IMG/VR virus record: IMGVR_UViG_3300024520_000050
Span: 62,001 to 126,000 of that record
Strand: one strand, 5' to 3'
DNA: 64,000 bases
Source: a virus
Every line of letters starts with the position of its first letter. The first letter of the stretch is position 1. This document shows, piece by piece, positions 48,001 through 54,002 of this stretch. A program made the translations under genes and the position numbers. The notes beneath the pieces were generated by a model that was given only the letters and a program-made list of their open reading frames with translations, did not search any database and was not told the origin of the DNA.

Positions 48001-49693
48001 ATTTTGCTGTACCTAATACACGTGCATTCTTTTCTATATTAGACTTGAATGCTTTTAATCTATCGTCTACTTCTTTAAATTCATTTGCTTCAATTTCCTT
48101 TTTAGAATAAACACTTTTTGTCATTACAGGAACAGGATTTCCTTTACTATCAAGTTTAACTTTCTGACGTGCTTCTGCAGGTTGTTTTACTTTTTCTCCT
48201 TTCTCATCTAAAGTTGTAATATTAGATTCAATCATATCTTGAACCATTTCACCATCTTCATTCTCAACCATTACATCTTCTAATTCATATACACCATCTC
48301 CTGCATAATGTTTAACAGTTCCATCAGGATAATACTCCGTACTTTTTTGTTTCTCTTGTACAGCCTTTCCAAAACGTTTAGTTTTACCACCAAATGATTT
48401 TTCCGAACCCAATCTATGAAATAGATCAGTTGCTCCAGTTTGAGCCATACCACCTGCTAATCCTAGTACAGATGCTTCTCTTATATCTTTCCATGTTGCA
48501 TCACCATATACATTACCTGTTAATAAAGGTAATCCACCTTCTATTATTCCTCTAGATTTTCTACCGCTTTCTAATGCTAATGCAGCTTCTCCTTCAGCTT
48601 GCTTTTGTGCAATTAATTCTACATTTTCTTCAGCAACTTCTTGTAATCCTTCTTTTAATCCTGAACCAAGTGTCTTATCTTTTAATGATGGTAAGAATTT
48701 TTCAGGTTTAAATCCTTTTAAATTCTTAGTGCCAGCAAGAAATCTATTAGCAGATGTCATATTCAATATAATATTAGCTCTACTTGCATTTACAGTTGTT
48801 GATGCTGCTTGTGCAGCCACTTGCTTAGCATATTCTTCTCCATAACCCATTCCTTTAGCTTTATCATAAGTACTACCATATACTTCGGTGGCACTCATAA
48901 TTGCAGCAGATTGAGTTAATGCTGTTGATGATACTAAATTACGGCCAAAGTCAGCTGCTTTCATTTCCATTCCAACTTGTGTACCTGTTCGACCCATACC
49001 ACTCTTAGTTAATCCAGTTGCAGTTTCAACACCTCTACGTGTTAAATCGTCAAGTTTATCAATTTTACGTAAACTCTTCAGCCATTTAATACCTTGCATT
49101 CCTTTTCCAATTGTACTTGCAACTCCACCTCCTTGTGCAACAAAAGATAATGCACTAGATATTAATGATGAACCATTTTCCATCCACCATGAAGCCATTC
49201 CAGGACCTAACATGCCTGCTCCTGCTTTCTGATGTATCTTATATTGATCATTAGTTTCTGCTTTCTTCTCAGCTGCCCACTTAACTACATCAGTTAATAC
49301 TCCACTATTAGGATCATAATAACCTGGTAAATCAACAATAGCAGCTGCACCACCAATAGTGTCAAAAATAGTATTCCAAAAAATTCTATTTCCTGCATTT
49401 TTAGTTTGTTCCCATCCACCTTGTTTCTCCCACAAGTTGTCTTCATTATATATTCCACCTGGAGTATATACAGCCCCTAGTCGATCAGCTTCTTCTTTAG
49501 CATCCCAATCATAAGTTGTTTGTGCAGATTGATCATATAGATTCTTATCTTGATCATATTGGTCACGATAGTAATCAAAATCATTTGTTGCTTTTTGTCT
49601 TTTTTTAACATCCTTTACTAAGGTGTTTTGATATTGTTGTTGAGCACTAGAATTATATAAATTTTCTAAATATGCTTCTTCTTCTGGATTCAT
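30020..49693 (-). CDS. Giant polyprotein with virion RNA polymerase and zincin motifs
   Basis: This 6,557-residue protein is a single uninterrupted frame. The N-terminal 450 residues hold Gly/Ala-rich hydrophobic stretches (about 105-120 and 165-190) that could be membrane-active. About 550-1,960 is charged and largely coiled coil. A zincin-like motif AHELIHRID gives H2972, E2973 and H2976, with a possible third ligand E3071 in NEFFAN. The RNA polymerase core lies about 4,500-5,100: KHSVFPLIPQL with TTANKFG upstream, then FRIPNQALN (about 4,942-4,950), then KAGSDYDIDKLN with D4983, D4985 and D4987. A DPYIFDIN element near 5,534 also occurs with crAss-like polymerases. DxDxD polymerases of this family use a single-chain two-barrel core and transcribe early genes after ejection. 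The length far exceeds the 2,180-residue phi14:2 polymerase, so this looks like fused cargo proteins. Confidence 0.85.
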   Translation of the reverse strand: MNPEEEAYLENLYNSSAQQQYQNTLVKDVKKRQKATNDFDYYRDQYDQDKNLYDQSAQTTYDWDAKEEADRLGAVYTPGGIYNEDNLWEKQGGWEQTKNAGNRIFWNTIFDTIGGAAAIVDLPGYYDPNSGVLTDVVKWAAEKKAETNDQYKIHQKAGAGMLGPGMASWWMENGSSLISSALSFVAQGGGVASTIGKGMQGIKWLKSLRKIDKLDDLTRRGVETATGLTKSGMGRTGTQVGMEMKAADFGRNLVSSTALTQSAAIMSATEVYGSTYDKAKGMGYGEEYAKQVAAQAASTTVNASRANIILNMTSANRFLAGTKNLKGFKPEKFLPSLKDKTLGSGLKEGLQEVAEENVELIAQKQAEGEAALALESGRKSRGIIEGGLPLLTGNVYGDATWKDIREASVLGLAGGMAQTGATDLFHRLGSEKSFGGKTKRFGKAVQEKQKSTEYYPDGTVKHYAGDGVYELEDVMVENEDGEMVQDMIESNITTLDEKGEKVKQPAEARQKVKLDSKGNPVPVMTKSVYSKKEIEANEFKEVDDRLKAFKSNIEKNARVLGTAKYQAQIGRTISDINDVIDNGKETLNKEQKESIVAGWAALEVVNSGGIDLDTEAGKKALDTKKKELSEQFDNMNEQELRKKQDELLEFSLARTAMESFESNTKDHLMAQLNEMKNLTPEQAMEAGYDENYKERADEAMTKVDEYYDRWMEYNSKRSGNVARALFKNRMSYDILTEDIKNLEEKSKKVHDAEIATQAQSEDIDLTEIDEDGVSTKAKYDEAFKIEKEKNKILLYDRRLKALKEDHARLQAEMLELTKSSKANTATTEGAKKHHDEVESKIKEIDKAAKEVKHREAALAVPYDKRIEALGIKPLKSKEQTEIYNKKLKAVEKSKELDRIFDELASQEGEDKLRQIEYNKALEIFKRRWFQFQINNLLEKQEEGGGIHWGLHNVPGRIVYDEVNGEYKFEALHEEEFTSMAIHSYYYKSQLKPGSQEAFKQYKKNFTASQETLMNPINEVIKNVDKQLDELDKDETKYTNALGTIKKEDRATALKQYEDEDSFDKGLDVKAFNKAIEELNKVNTILGLPIDNSIKTPIKLLSKQATRRRDLIKKLNSLKKEREKLTKKKELKQRELTVLTNSLKNIVPPQDMSLYNITTNKKDNSIIVKRNLTYEIDKGDDGIIERMAIGSYYQKIPGGRMVPITHKWELQKGTNIYTRKEKGKGYVLVGKAAKYKGKFVAKIEGKDNAKLANFREASWKISIDTGNQIEPTKTPIQPSVVLSYDNLQKNIKTSTPQDNEVSKARDTYMKAYIAKMIRLKSLNKEKTKLLNGSIEERNAAIEGNKDIIDTFNDLVELRTYLQAQAEALKNGEELTNASTDFADPLVVQMESIIAQFSSDQKEIVDSETKALQDKLYKLGDQVEEQAWKSHKLDVRLEEIKDEIIKHEAIVNKGEGSKRSLGYHKGQITKLNKEYNKARKLRSSINRSINSWENQIVKYEAYAQLLDNVTEDIGFVDTKLNELRLPIQQLYNDIEKWEDVIATQQENLNRVDTNIKENKKLQKQLLGLLNSKQYQRNISNMSELRDAIMDKLEQIGKYKFKNDNDALQEYLDKIADILYVDGKIDADAILDIIENMAESGAISQDMGINLSIMIDELAAFNKLHDQNDKVLTKMDYASDMTLEQINSAIQFTKDSIIKDKADKEVIKAFLGDAEQKMQSVKFKVKELKDTHNGTIRLLSRIDKKLKGNQVDHYNNLTTLSDNADKIMSDHQNTHHNLFTKLNDLAEEITKLETERHELNEYKHALAENSNEFQQESELSTMNDMISYISDSIDNNSNNKLLKDIEAEIAKFTNHYETNVLELAKLDKSIKLQKELIAALKTEDPGMSPETFEKRKKIIEQFTGYEQYSDLVAKMWESDLNDLDTLTEVDIIELEDSRLGVLLDIREAQENDLRRLEDAQKSLENSKEIVTAIFNFDNPELSTTLDEAEKTTDTKEQTAYKKLDEEMGLDGNMIEGDVGKKVEELSSWTRGKITPYSTVPRHITYDKTNNVRKYTADGLPLMTQNPHDLHHMEFMNKYIDNKKDLKNNFKVEYVQLSKPGVTENDPRIVRDENDSMNKLPIVQIDPKTGEKELHNKSYVGDKEALQADIDNPGIYAVVVNNKGERVYMNKDGDLKYGLEGDKAVDYNLVFSTIPNIRKDDSTKSGFSLVMGENMIVNKLQESNYEGYTKLGQFGDTVIFGDKVYHTTNSTDKAAEPVVDLIKAVREQIMQDMQDYRKLIVDHINSGKKAFTEIGNVSEGDMLKRKPDDGKEFRSVEHLFSEDTFDGVVRSETSKGTAIIQVNGSDRTVVSGVPYIKSKDGSLTPTQSGKLTYVDPKSSVKKSSDIETVLRLITHIVPKGKGEFNKTGEFNVVGTTEKISMNLVTHGKDLSNIGLLNKVLNWGGPSKDNPVTPFMIWIKSGKIHFADKQYIKDKADGRVPNAPFFPISSLVEYLAGQKISDTHGNWGVPRLIEMLKEKRKHVHFQLVKEDVAKNEYYHPEIDATTKEIVVRKYDSYNEYMKQILKSNVLNPDELSKIGVKTSVVGKYMSLKPSLQDENGGVITADVLKVNGKTLQLGQKVMRGNIKGELTAIDGDLAFNGELLTSNNISDLKFDVVKPVIVASKKPTTLAKIVNTEIPVLKPGDKIVFANNYREDTAVSGGEVSKKPLQWHTQITAVAAKEGMIVMQEMTIADILYTDFYLVNKKGELTLIEEDQIDSAKKYFPDISTETEIISGSTLHNESRGATFGGTIKSIQDYMTIVFPHMQSQITDDNRESIEKTINTLKMNTEFLTKYLPYLTSGNAKEFGTTLSVGRNSNSKDANVFSLISDSVGGSPNVNLTFTPAENTNIASLIQIPGEAVNPNASITDPTHVKLIMSVLKLSDIGLKIKYTPHLWRNAKLANSKTGDDADTAIELALGALIRSNVTADKLAPIIAHELIHRIDVDGNKDLQGHKARLTDIRNKLVTWLATTGKDNAILNHTSEINGKPISSLAYWMFNSTSTTQGQFTDALQTSGGDVDKLMTTLGLTEKNSMNEFFANTMNSTDWQTFLNSVSVKELGMKTKRGIKNIFQEFIDIVSNILKSLNIDLIKGNVLEEVLEVGAAHFRENKVGILQDIKGDVIYSSKPTTVVTKPIITPSDEVKPGEVAPTIKVEKKAVKIDPNQPLTDQLWDKLESLSWWPEPNEFTDSISDQLSGEISDAEYKEMLSMSSDDLKAKFEEGFDEDDQYSLMGTYVITDKLNISKDDAQAHMNKEEYSQLLAGILAPTEYMKFMDELQNEPLFETHIDVMFNGKEVSQLTPTELKQGQNTFIKNLLDQSESDIDSSLDGYKDTLIMLVDTIENNFKPSKQQQMSKVNKQLTSTYHFNGIDISQVELSSIMGGMTHFLFDLFRNSEDADAFFANKLVTDEIYNSIRTKMHKYVKGMHDLIGSWERKGRPAKGRWQYANRTGGNLVVQDMIRRYLRGTKTKKADIDAQIEAINNLYNNFFLTNTKGNLDKDTAQRFNELVRMHTNQINNLGFKFSEDAIDDAMMDDEIHAVKDKAFFDNSTERNQKDSVPPAIKLLIASLSNQIKNQQKSKNNKEVYENVTSYLGLPSPNEFNDIYNLLVKKLSNTPGDRDKIMSALTEVMQAEGQYTTGSTLRSLVGKDSILRKIMNADGSANTDITLDELNILNQFIQTFSKFSPKFLLARMDREGKIKYIDANRYKTSDKILSGWEESFNDALVDKSVVTEEDKTIDVKALDPVVAKAFIGLVSDAENIYTGAHNAPNENKAKEKAFKRLRTALATVGIEIKKVNSISDINNLIMAKNGQSSIFKLLLDKDSIAQALEKNADDPFYSLFTDRTIDATMKSLAEYTADVTNQVVDNQHMSVDGKTIYAATLNHFLSIATNRINSAVADPNQDLRTEVPHLFNVFTKNSVVRNWLEEGNTTIEVGMFNGLIAQGIRDGIVNKELDSPDKWSMMISSTMQGYYTFFRAADRGTENSFVFRDSKTKAVKKLYTEAGPGTRDNAKKAYYGYLLDEINAMVQYELGVGQDLQFYGKDSRNSEKGSDFRFFSDSKISEDMKRSIKAKVKAGKSLADIKAHLDLHINDFNDGLDKFFYAKAKKVKETIREEGLLGLIPDSFKTKKQWNKVTNKPSEVFKDNASHMVFTGIPSNLLGEYIDKQSTQYFTDKDGNVDIDALNEAALTEMLYDFNMIQTGAYIEQSKLFVGDPAMYKNSDAFFKRMSMMNSTKKISVMDKVVDEVLNETNGVVLKDENGTINFESLNITELQALINNEYVLSKALDKTRRDALQALIGADKNIDDITIQPLLGFNPDYILSGERYDGTFKSMILEEVLTMSYLAKDQVADIEIKNGVITYLDKDGNSLDASKDNIEKDAAGNITNYPQVSKLRKAFSESFLEDGLSKDKIQDKVASYLKPYLKMEEADAQAYTTMAGYKEILLKAGDWKPKHQAAYNKIIQGKELSDKELFLFRVLKTQYTGPMALNESSNQSSGSKVTEVNEDTNLFVPTGYKHSVFPLIPQLIKDTNLSKLNDIMQQKGVTLAQFTTANKFGRKLKEDGKSNTLYNENGEFALNVDEVLTQTTSYQYFGVQLDQSPSMKGKITASTQFRKLILSNMIEAGVPVDYMENQIQLLKEGNAYRGLPIEQIEDAARDNWEEVKANWDNLTPEQQYEASPMYGLYKQYQDIQVELYKRPFDKLIKELELSPITHDGTENGNIVGYHIGNRTSLVNVALEMAKDRNMSDNVKNSIASLEEDSTYIEHVLAKEKVENVLFAIINSRVIKEKRKGEGSPQVASTLFEKIEKSDGTEFKREGKDGMHFSSPDLRHYERGANNITLPAHCMLALPADLIGWADEQFGINGKGGLDGLNKYLAEELHPLLDRIELEGSNEELDELATKVKSLITVIGFRIPNQALNSNEFMRVQRFLPTTAGDTIVVPTEMVAKAGSDYDIDKLNLYLMDYKKPRYLGTFWSAPEAYTFMDDTNSTIRERHDAYLDNIALVKDDEIQSFLDDMSKERAEDLDAYDEQAKAVNTSNFKTIKADFKEHKAGLEKGFKAKSKEDLKPFADASLEAFNTLNTNLILTFKKANSEYTGDFIEKTIQFKGLAVTYLNELKGQVTEDTTEDIRVLIEDPKGEIEAGVAIPLLKTIEKLEFLIETYDDIIKYTMGKDFATWIDEKVSETWSWEQDALPAIKESKGKTFEAINKEKDEVREDYRDAIKGSIRTYKQEKSQALNEDDFSKLPIVEQNGKEGLQNQMVNLHNDIMSLPYNYRQLMAPVDDTITKNQAVDIRGLNSKNGVTNLYGGTEGSTDQMFLSEERRNELTKVLIEGRNEVIESIITKDGKFIDGSDLAVDANGTVTHSGKPVDLQQVNLTDEGNLKFALAMAPIYFTKIKEWGKKDNDERANKALADIVDPSVNIDKFVYFLSGKAGVGQTAVHITHHQLAMAAGLQYNVADPRWIFPHTKLKGKAHFSAKRDSEGEWISETLSAFLNAYVDIAADPYIFDINATNRTANMVFYLLRGGAEVQWVTRFISQPIIKTYLRYQKANESMFNKIFGGEVSKKHVVERAMSDFEQFTQGVPIEYKALISTINAKADTEIDELFRTFKLDDLPNAKAAVDAVDRNADKLIKSRWNVIKRFEENKMFSTERLGEYILFDAAKREGVVMKTLSFLNDNQNIYEGLQIDILDMFLEYQRQSKDFQMMIRTTSPDTKGSQKNNDDNKIFLEEAELVDFKGRFTNLDKIKNESIVSEPTKIIEKAVMMYKELYYFEQNEKIAYAKRKLFNTIEGAGTVSSDQKSKLRSTIDNDLSTAIVMADIRGIDENGKKIINEFNPEVVFNQLFIQHKDNTYVNKDGDPAPLAEIMFELLSSKTKFSKVAKNSSVLALKELKNNAVIQELLGVSSLKAHKSYKEFIKNTELKSLAQFSTLQSRSRKIDVTTANKLRNEFIIIKEFDEKNGTNLYNDLIKLAINQSGIHHNSPITFSNLIPNEDMGVILKRAFEDFDVLSKDDQVKLLNQFEYQFLSRNTQYVPNVKTVGNDTYGYSVLASSPKAKFPFLLQNKFDSKTQTMYKVGIVGIPAIDGKGNEIMRFSNKPYDGSRGGRAVYLKMYPAVGEFVGHGRFFMGYDLSLNQNKSNHYKNFMKNELHRKYGDNAGEIALQMKELDLVITEKDNIVIDEGTITEDKLKALEKDLTVSNNFHGFVSPKKVNDYIMINRPEGLHFNFNTEKYGKISVMERKLRGDQSLFDVRFTNMSKDGYLFGPKGNTKVFKELVTVLNEAIGSDVFITVADKNKSTTGTQVLTLNTSDLSNLKQINGSNIKHAIIDALKLHGKNARSLWAFARNSATGTNKVQKSSPDFVLVNLLKIRDNLPKNIKLKKQLEKVRAERDTHSGTGNAEYFKLDTQSQDLSQMLDWNLIESLINEGYGKFIPKNLPLFTPEKPENIMEHKQQSKMVLSNAKAKEIEAKLKKAKSFNETIMLSTGLSSSIKPVTEQHSLISTKSKMTTNANDIRIAREEKAKKDPCNL

Positions 49694-49720
49694 TAATTAA
49701 TAAATTATATTTTAATTAAA

Positions 49721-52700
49721 TTACGATTTGTCTTTTTGTGAATGATCTATTGTTTCTCCTGCAGGTCTTGACTCAGTTGCCACAGATACATCTATATGCA
49801 ATCCTGTTCCCGCATCGTGATATAATGCATTCATTCCATTTTCTTTTAAAAACATATTCCCCGAATACGTATTAAAAAATCCCCATAATGCTTTCCCTAC
49901 TCTACCTGCTTCACCACTGGTTTTTATATCAACTGAATTACCTCTCATATGAGGACTTCTAGTTAATTCATCTAGTCTATTTCTATAAGCTCTTGTATTA
50001 TCTTGTAATGATCTTAATACACTTGTTAATATCATCTTATCATTAGATGATAAACCTTGGAACATTTTAAAATCAGTAGGTTTCATATTTTGTGGAATAT
50101 TGCCATTAATAATACTACTTAATAAATCATCAGTGTTTTTAATAAAAGTTTGAATTGCAGGTGTAGCTTTCATTTTACTTTGTGATCGGATATTATTTAA
50201 GTTTGTTATATCTACTAAATTCTTTGGATCTGTTAAATATTTATGACCATCAGTATCAGTATACCAAGTTTCATTAACTAACTCCTCATTAAATTTTAAT
50301 CCTAAATTTGCTTGATCTTCAATATTCATATTATCAAATGTCGTCGCATCTATTTGATAAAAACCTGTTTCATTATTTTTTGAAACCACGCCAGTAGTAG
50401 TTAAATCTTCAATTGTAGAACTGGCATTAATCTTTCCCCCAGTTACTGTAGTTCCACCTGTTAATGTTTTTTCTAACATTGAATTTAATGCATTCCTAAC
50501 AGATTGTGGAGTAGGATATTTAGTTTTATCTCGGAATATACTTCCTTTTGGAAATACATATTCTACATCTGCACCATTATCTAATTGAGTTATTTGATTA
50601 ACTAAAGATTCTGATACTTGTCTTTCTCTAGGGTATTTCTTATCTTGATATGCAAAGAAATCATCAACAGTTTCAAAAGCATGTCTACTAATTCCTTCTT
50701 CATTAATACCATAATCTACAGATCCTGCATTAGGATCTTCACCCAATGAATTACCTTTATATAATACATAATATTGTCCATTTTTAACTTGACTTTCACC
50801 TTTGCCTATGTTTGCATTAGCTTTATGTACTCTAGTTTGAGGATGATTTCCATAATTATCTATATCAGCATACAATCGTCTATTCTTTTTCAAACCATCT
50901 TTTAATTGTTTACCTGTTGTATAATATTGCATTGGTACTCCAAAGAATTTAACAGCACTATATTTATCTAATGGAGCATCATGTTCAAAGAACCATTTCT
51001 TATTGTTCTCATCAATATATTCATAATGAGCAACCATTAAGCCACCTAATTCATCTGCTTCATATCTAATTCCTTTATACGCTTTATCTAATTCTGTCTT
51101 TTCGTAATCTTGATACGACATGGTTTTACCGTCTTCTTTTAACGTTTCCCATTGTTTCTCTATCTGATTTTTTAAATGTTGCTCTTGGAAGTTTTCATCT
51201 TTACTATTTCTAAAATTTGCTGCACGTCTAGTTGTACGCTCATCACCCAACATTCCTCGAGAGCCCATTATTTGCTTTTCTTCTTTAGTTTTCTCTGCAT
51301 ATTCTGCATCTTTAGTATTCGCTGTCGAAGTTCTATATAGCGTAACTGAAGTATTTTCAATTATATCATTCATTGATTCTACTGCATCCACAAAACCTTC
51401 AATATCTCCAACTTGAGTATTAAATCTATTACTTAATTCAGTTTTATAAGTTGTTTTATAATTTTTAATAACATCTTCATTCAATATAGCATATCCATTT
51501 TTTATTGAATAACTATGAGGTGTTGCATCTCCGGCGGTACCTCGCTCATAAGGAGGATCGAAAGCTTTTGATTCAACTAAAATACTATGATATAATTTAG
51601 CATGATTTTTAGAATTAAATAAAGGGTTATTGCCTGTATATGTTTGTAAGAATTTAGTTAACTCCGGATCTTTATCAATTTCATCTTTTAATGGTGCGCT
51701 TAAACCATATCTCAATCCTTGATGTTTTCGATCTACCCCAACCTCATGAGGACCTAAATCTGAACTTTTATATTCGCCTTTTACTATTTTTTCTCGATGA
51801 TTAGCCCATATAGTTTTTAATTTAAGTATGTGATTTTTACTTTCCTCTTCAGTAAATAATAAATCACCATTACCATCTTTTGTTAAATTAGCATCATTTT
51901 CGGCAATCATATTATCAATAAGAGAAGTTAAACCGATTACTTCAGATGCTTTTTTAGTAGATTCAATTACGTTAGTTTTAAATTTACTTGATTCTTCCCC
52001 TTCTGTTCCTTCAATTATTTCTTCAACAGTTTCAATACCAAATCCAAATTGTTGACCTATCGCTACAAAATTCTCTTTTAATATTTTAGCATGTTCATTA
52101 TTAAGAAGTACTTTTTTAGTAATACCATCAAATTTGGCTGCTTTGCGTGCTTGTAATTTTTTAGCATTTTCTATTTTAGATTGAATCTTTAATAGCTTAG
52201 CTTCATATAATATTTTAGTTGCTCCACCTGGATTGACGTCAGCTAATTTTTTAGTATACAATTCTTCTAAATTGTATAATAATGGATTAATAGTAATCTC
52301 ACCATCATATCTATTTACACTAAATGTAGATAAACTCTTATCGCCCTTACTTCCATCTCCAGCCACAGTAGCTGACCACGCTAAATCATTTTTCATTACA
52401 TCTTCTAATCCTTCTGATGCTGTTACAAGTTCACTTCTTAAAAATAAATCATCTCCTAATTGCTCTACTAAAGTTTCAGCACTTTTCGTTTCAAATGTAG
52501 GATTGCCATTTTCATCAGGCTCACCAGGAAGTTTAATCATACCATCTTTAGCATCAAAATTTTCATAATTAGCCGTTGTTGTATTCTCCCAACCTTTAGT
52601 TTTATCATTTTTCTTAAAGAATATAACAGCTGAATTAGATTTATAATCTTCTCCTACTGCACCTAAACTTTGTAATTCACCTTCACCTTCAGGAATGTCA

Positions 52701-53926
52701 GCTGTACCACCCCCTTCGCCACGATTAGTAGTACTCATAACAGAATTTACCAATGCATGATTATTATCTATAGTTGTATAAGAAAATCCATCAGTTTGTA
52801 AGTCTGCAGTAACTCCCACTAAATCAGCTTCTGCATGAATATTTCTATATTTATCTATCATATCACTTTCTTGTGATTTTGTACCATCAACTCCATGACT
52901 AGAAATAGAACTAGTATATGTCCTAACAACAGGTGGTCTTGATTCTGTGTCTGTTCCTGCTCCGTTATTTCCACTTTTAGCAGGTCTTTCTGCTTGATCA
53001 GAATTTTGAGCCATTTTTTGTCTAGTAACATCTGTAGTGTGTAAATCAGTTTTTTCAGATTGACCATATGTAAATATAAGATCTTGAGTTTTCTGACGAG
53101 CATAATCTATTGCTTCTTGTTCACTTTTACCTAATTTATACAATGCATGATCTTTTTGAAGTCTATAATATTGACTTCCTTCACTATCTTTAATAAATCC
53201 ATCTAATGCACCTTTAATAATATGATCTACTTGAGTCCAATTATCTGAATCTTTTTTAGAATGTTTTTGCCAATATGCAACCCAATCAGGGACAGAAGTT
53301 CCATCTGCTAATTTCTTATCAGGTAGTTTTGTAAAGTTAGGATCTTTTGCATACCATGACTTACCACTTATTGTTTTACCTATTTCATCGAATAATCTTT
53401 TAGCTGCTTGGGAATGATCCAAAGTTTTTTCCATTCCCCAATTACCAGTAAATTTACGAGCAGAACCATCATCTAAACGTAATGAACCACTTAAAGGATT
53501 ATAAGTTGGATCGCCAAAATAAGATACTGTACCATTTGCTGATTCTATTTTTTGTTTAATCATAATAGCTTCATCTGCATTTCTTTTAGCTTCAGATAAT
53601 ATTCTAAAATCTGTTTTTCCTGCCCATTCAGTTGCTAATGTTTGAAATTGATCTCTATTTATGCTAGAATAATCTCTATCAGCTGCATCAACCATTGATG
53701 ATACATCTGTACTAAAACCTTTTTCTAATTGTTGTGCTAACTCAAAATCATCATTATGATCACGAGTTTGTTTTAACATGGCTGCTTTACTTTTAGCTAT
53801 CATGTCTCTTAGTTCATTAGCGCGAGTATCCCTCGCGACAATGCCCTCTTTCATACTTGTTATGTCTTCGACATATGGAGTTACTTCACTTACTTTAGCT
53901 GATGTTACACCTTTAATTATTGCCAT
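49721..53926 (-). CDS. Cargo protein with C-terminal M15-type peptidase domain
   Basis: This 1,401-residue protein is mostly helical and charged. Residues about 1,320-1,382 carry SPHMRGNSVDI (H1326, D1333) and TGLHIDVSV (H1377, D1379). This matches the zinc-binding SxHxxGxAxD plus HxD pattern of the M15 D-Ala-D-Ala carboxypeptidase/endopeptidase family. The preceding helix (LRSLQDNTRAYRNRLDEL) and the following YHDAGTG turn also fit. Such domains cleave peptidoglycan stem peptides. Placed at the end of a large protein whose transcript continues into the polymerase gene 27 bases on, it probably opens the cell wall during ejection. The rest of the protein has no recognised domain. The promoter region lies just upstream at 53,927-54,054. 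Confidence 0.7.
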   Translation of the reverse strand: MAIIKGVTSAKVSEVTPYVEDITSMKEGIVARDTRANELRDMIAKSKAAMLKQTRDHNDDFELAQQLEKGFSTDVSSMVDAADRDYSSINRDQFQTLATEWAGKTDFRILSEAKRNADEAIMIKQKIESANGTVSYFGDPTYNPLSGSLRLDDGSARKFTGNWGMEKTLDHSQAAKRLFDEIGKTISGKSWYAKDPNFTKLPDKKLADGTSVPDWVAYWQKHSKKDSDNWTQVDHIIKGALDGFIKDSEGSQYYRLQKDHALYKLGKSEQEAIDYARQKTQDLIFTYGQSEKTDLHTTDVTRQKMAQNSDQAERPAKSGNNGAGTDTESRPPVVRTYTSSISSHGVDGTKSQESDMIDKYRNIHAEADLVGVTADLQTDGFSYTTIDNNHALVNSVMSTTNRGEGGGTADIPEGEGELQSLGAVGEDYKSNSAVIFFKKNDKTKGWENTTTANYENFDAKDGMIKLPGEPDENGNPTFETKSAETLVEQLGDDLFLRSELVTASEGLEDVMKNDLAWSATVAGDGSKGDKSLSTFSVNRYDGEITINPLLYNLEELYTKKLADVNPGGATKILYEAKLLKIQSKIENAKKLQARKAAKFDGITKKVLLNNEHAKILKENFVAIGQQFGFGIETVEEIIEGTEGEESSKFKTNVIESTKKASEVIGLTSLIDNMIAENDANLTKDGNGDLLFTEEESKNHILKLKTIWANHREKIVKGEYKSSDLGPHEVGVDRKHQGLRYGLSAPLKDEIDKDPELTKFLQTYTGNNPLFNSKNHAKLYHSILVESKAFDPPYERGTAGDATPHSYSIKNGYAILNEDVIKNYKTTYKTELSNRFNTQVGDIEGFVDAVESMNDIIENTSVTLYRTSTANTKDAEYAEKTKEEKQIMGSRGMLGDERTTRRAANFRNSKDENFQEQHLKNQIEKQWETLKEDGKTMSYQDYEKTELDKAYKGIRYEADELGGLMVAHYEYIDENNKKWFFEHDAPLDKYSAVKFFGVPMQYYTTGKQLKDGLKKNRRLYADIDNYGNHPQTRVHKANANIGKGESQVKNGQYYVLYKGNSLGEDPNAGSVDYGINEEGISRHAFETVDDFFAYQDKKYPRERQVSESLVNQITQLDNGADVEYVFPKGSIFRDKTKYPTPQSVRNALNSMLEKTLTGGTTVTGGKINASSTIEDLTTTGVVSKNNETGFYQIDATTFDNMNIEDQANLGLKFNEELVNETWYTDTDGHKYLTDPKNLVDITNLNNIRSQSKMKATPAIQTFIKNTDDLLSSIINGNIPQNMKPTDFKMFQGLSSNDKMILTSVLRSLQDNTRAYRNRLDELTRSPHMRGNSVDIKTSGEAGRVGKALWGFFNTYSGNMFLKENGMNALYHDAGTGLHIDVSVATESRPAGETIDHSQKDKS

Positions 53927-53947
53927 TATTGTATATTATATAAAAAA

Positions 53948-54002
53948 TAAAGTATTATTTTTGCTTAGTTACTATTTGTAACTTTACAAATATAATACTT
54001 TA
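53948..54002 (-). promoter_or_regulatory. Promoter region with nested inverted repeats
   Basis: The gap upstream of the M15/polymerase operon contains TATATTTG on the - strand (53994-53987), an exact match to the Bacteroidota -7 form TAnnTTTG. A well-spaced -33 TTG was not found. An 11-bp inverted repeat, TAAAGTATTAT (53948-53958) and ATAATACTTTA (53992-54002), brackets it. Inside, ATTTGTA/TACAAAT (53974-53980, 53985-53991) and AGTTAC/GTAACT (53967-53972, 53978-53983) form mutually exclusive hairpins. A start of transcription with a leader of about 50-60 bases is plausible; the repeats may control it or end the HNH-gene transcript. Confidence 0.5.

Noticed and set aside
30020-49693. Open frames on the + strand inside the giant polymerase gene, such as 34302-34571 and 46341-46730
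   Set aside because: They are antisense shadows with Ser/Leu/Phe-rich composition and no start context or domains, while the opposite frame is continuous and carries catalytic motifs.
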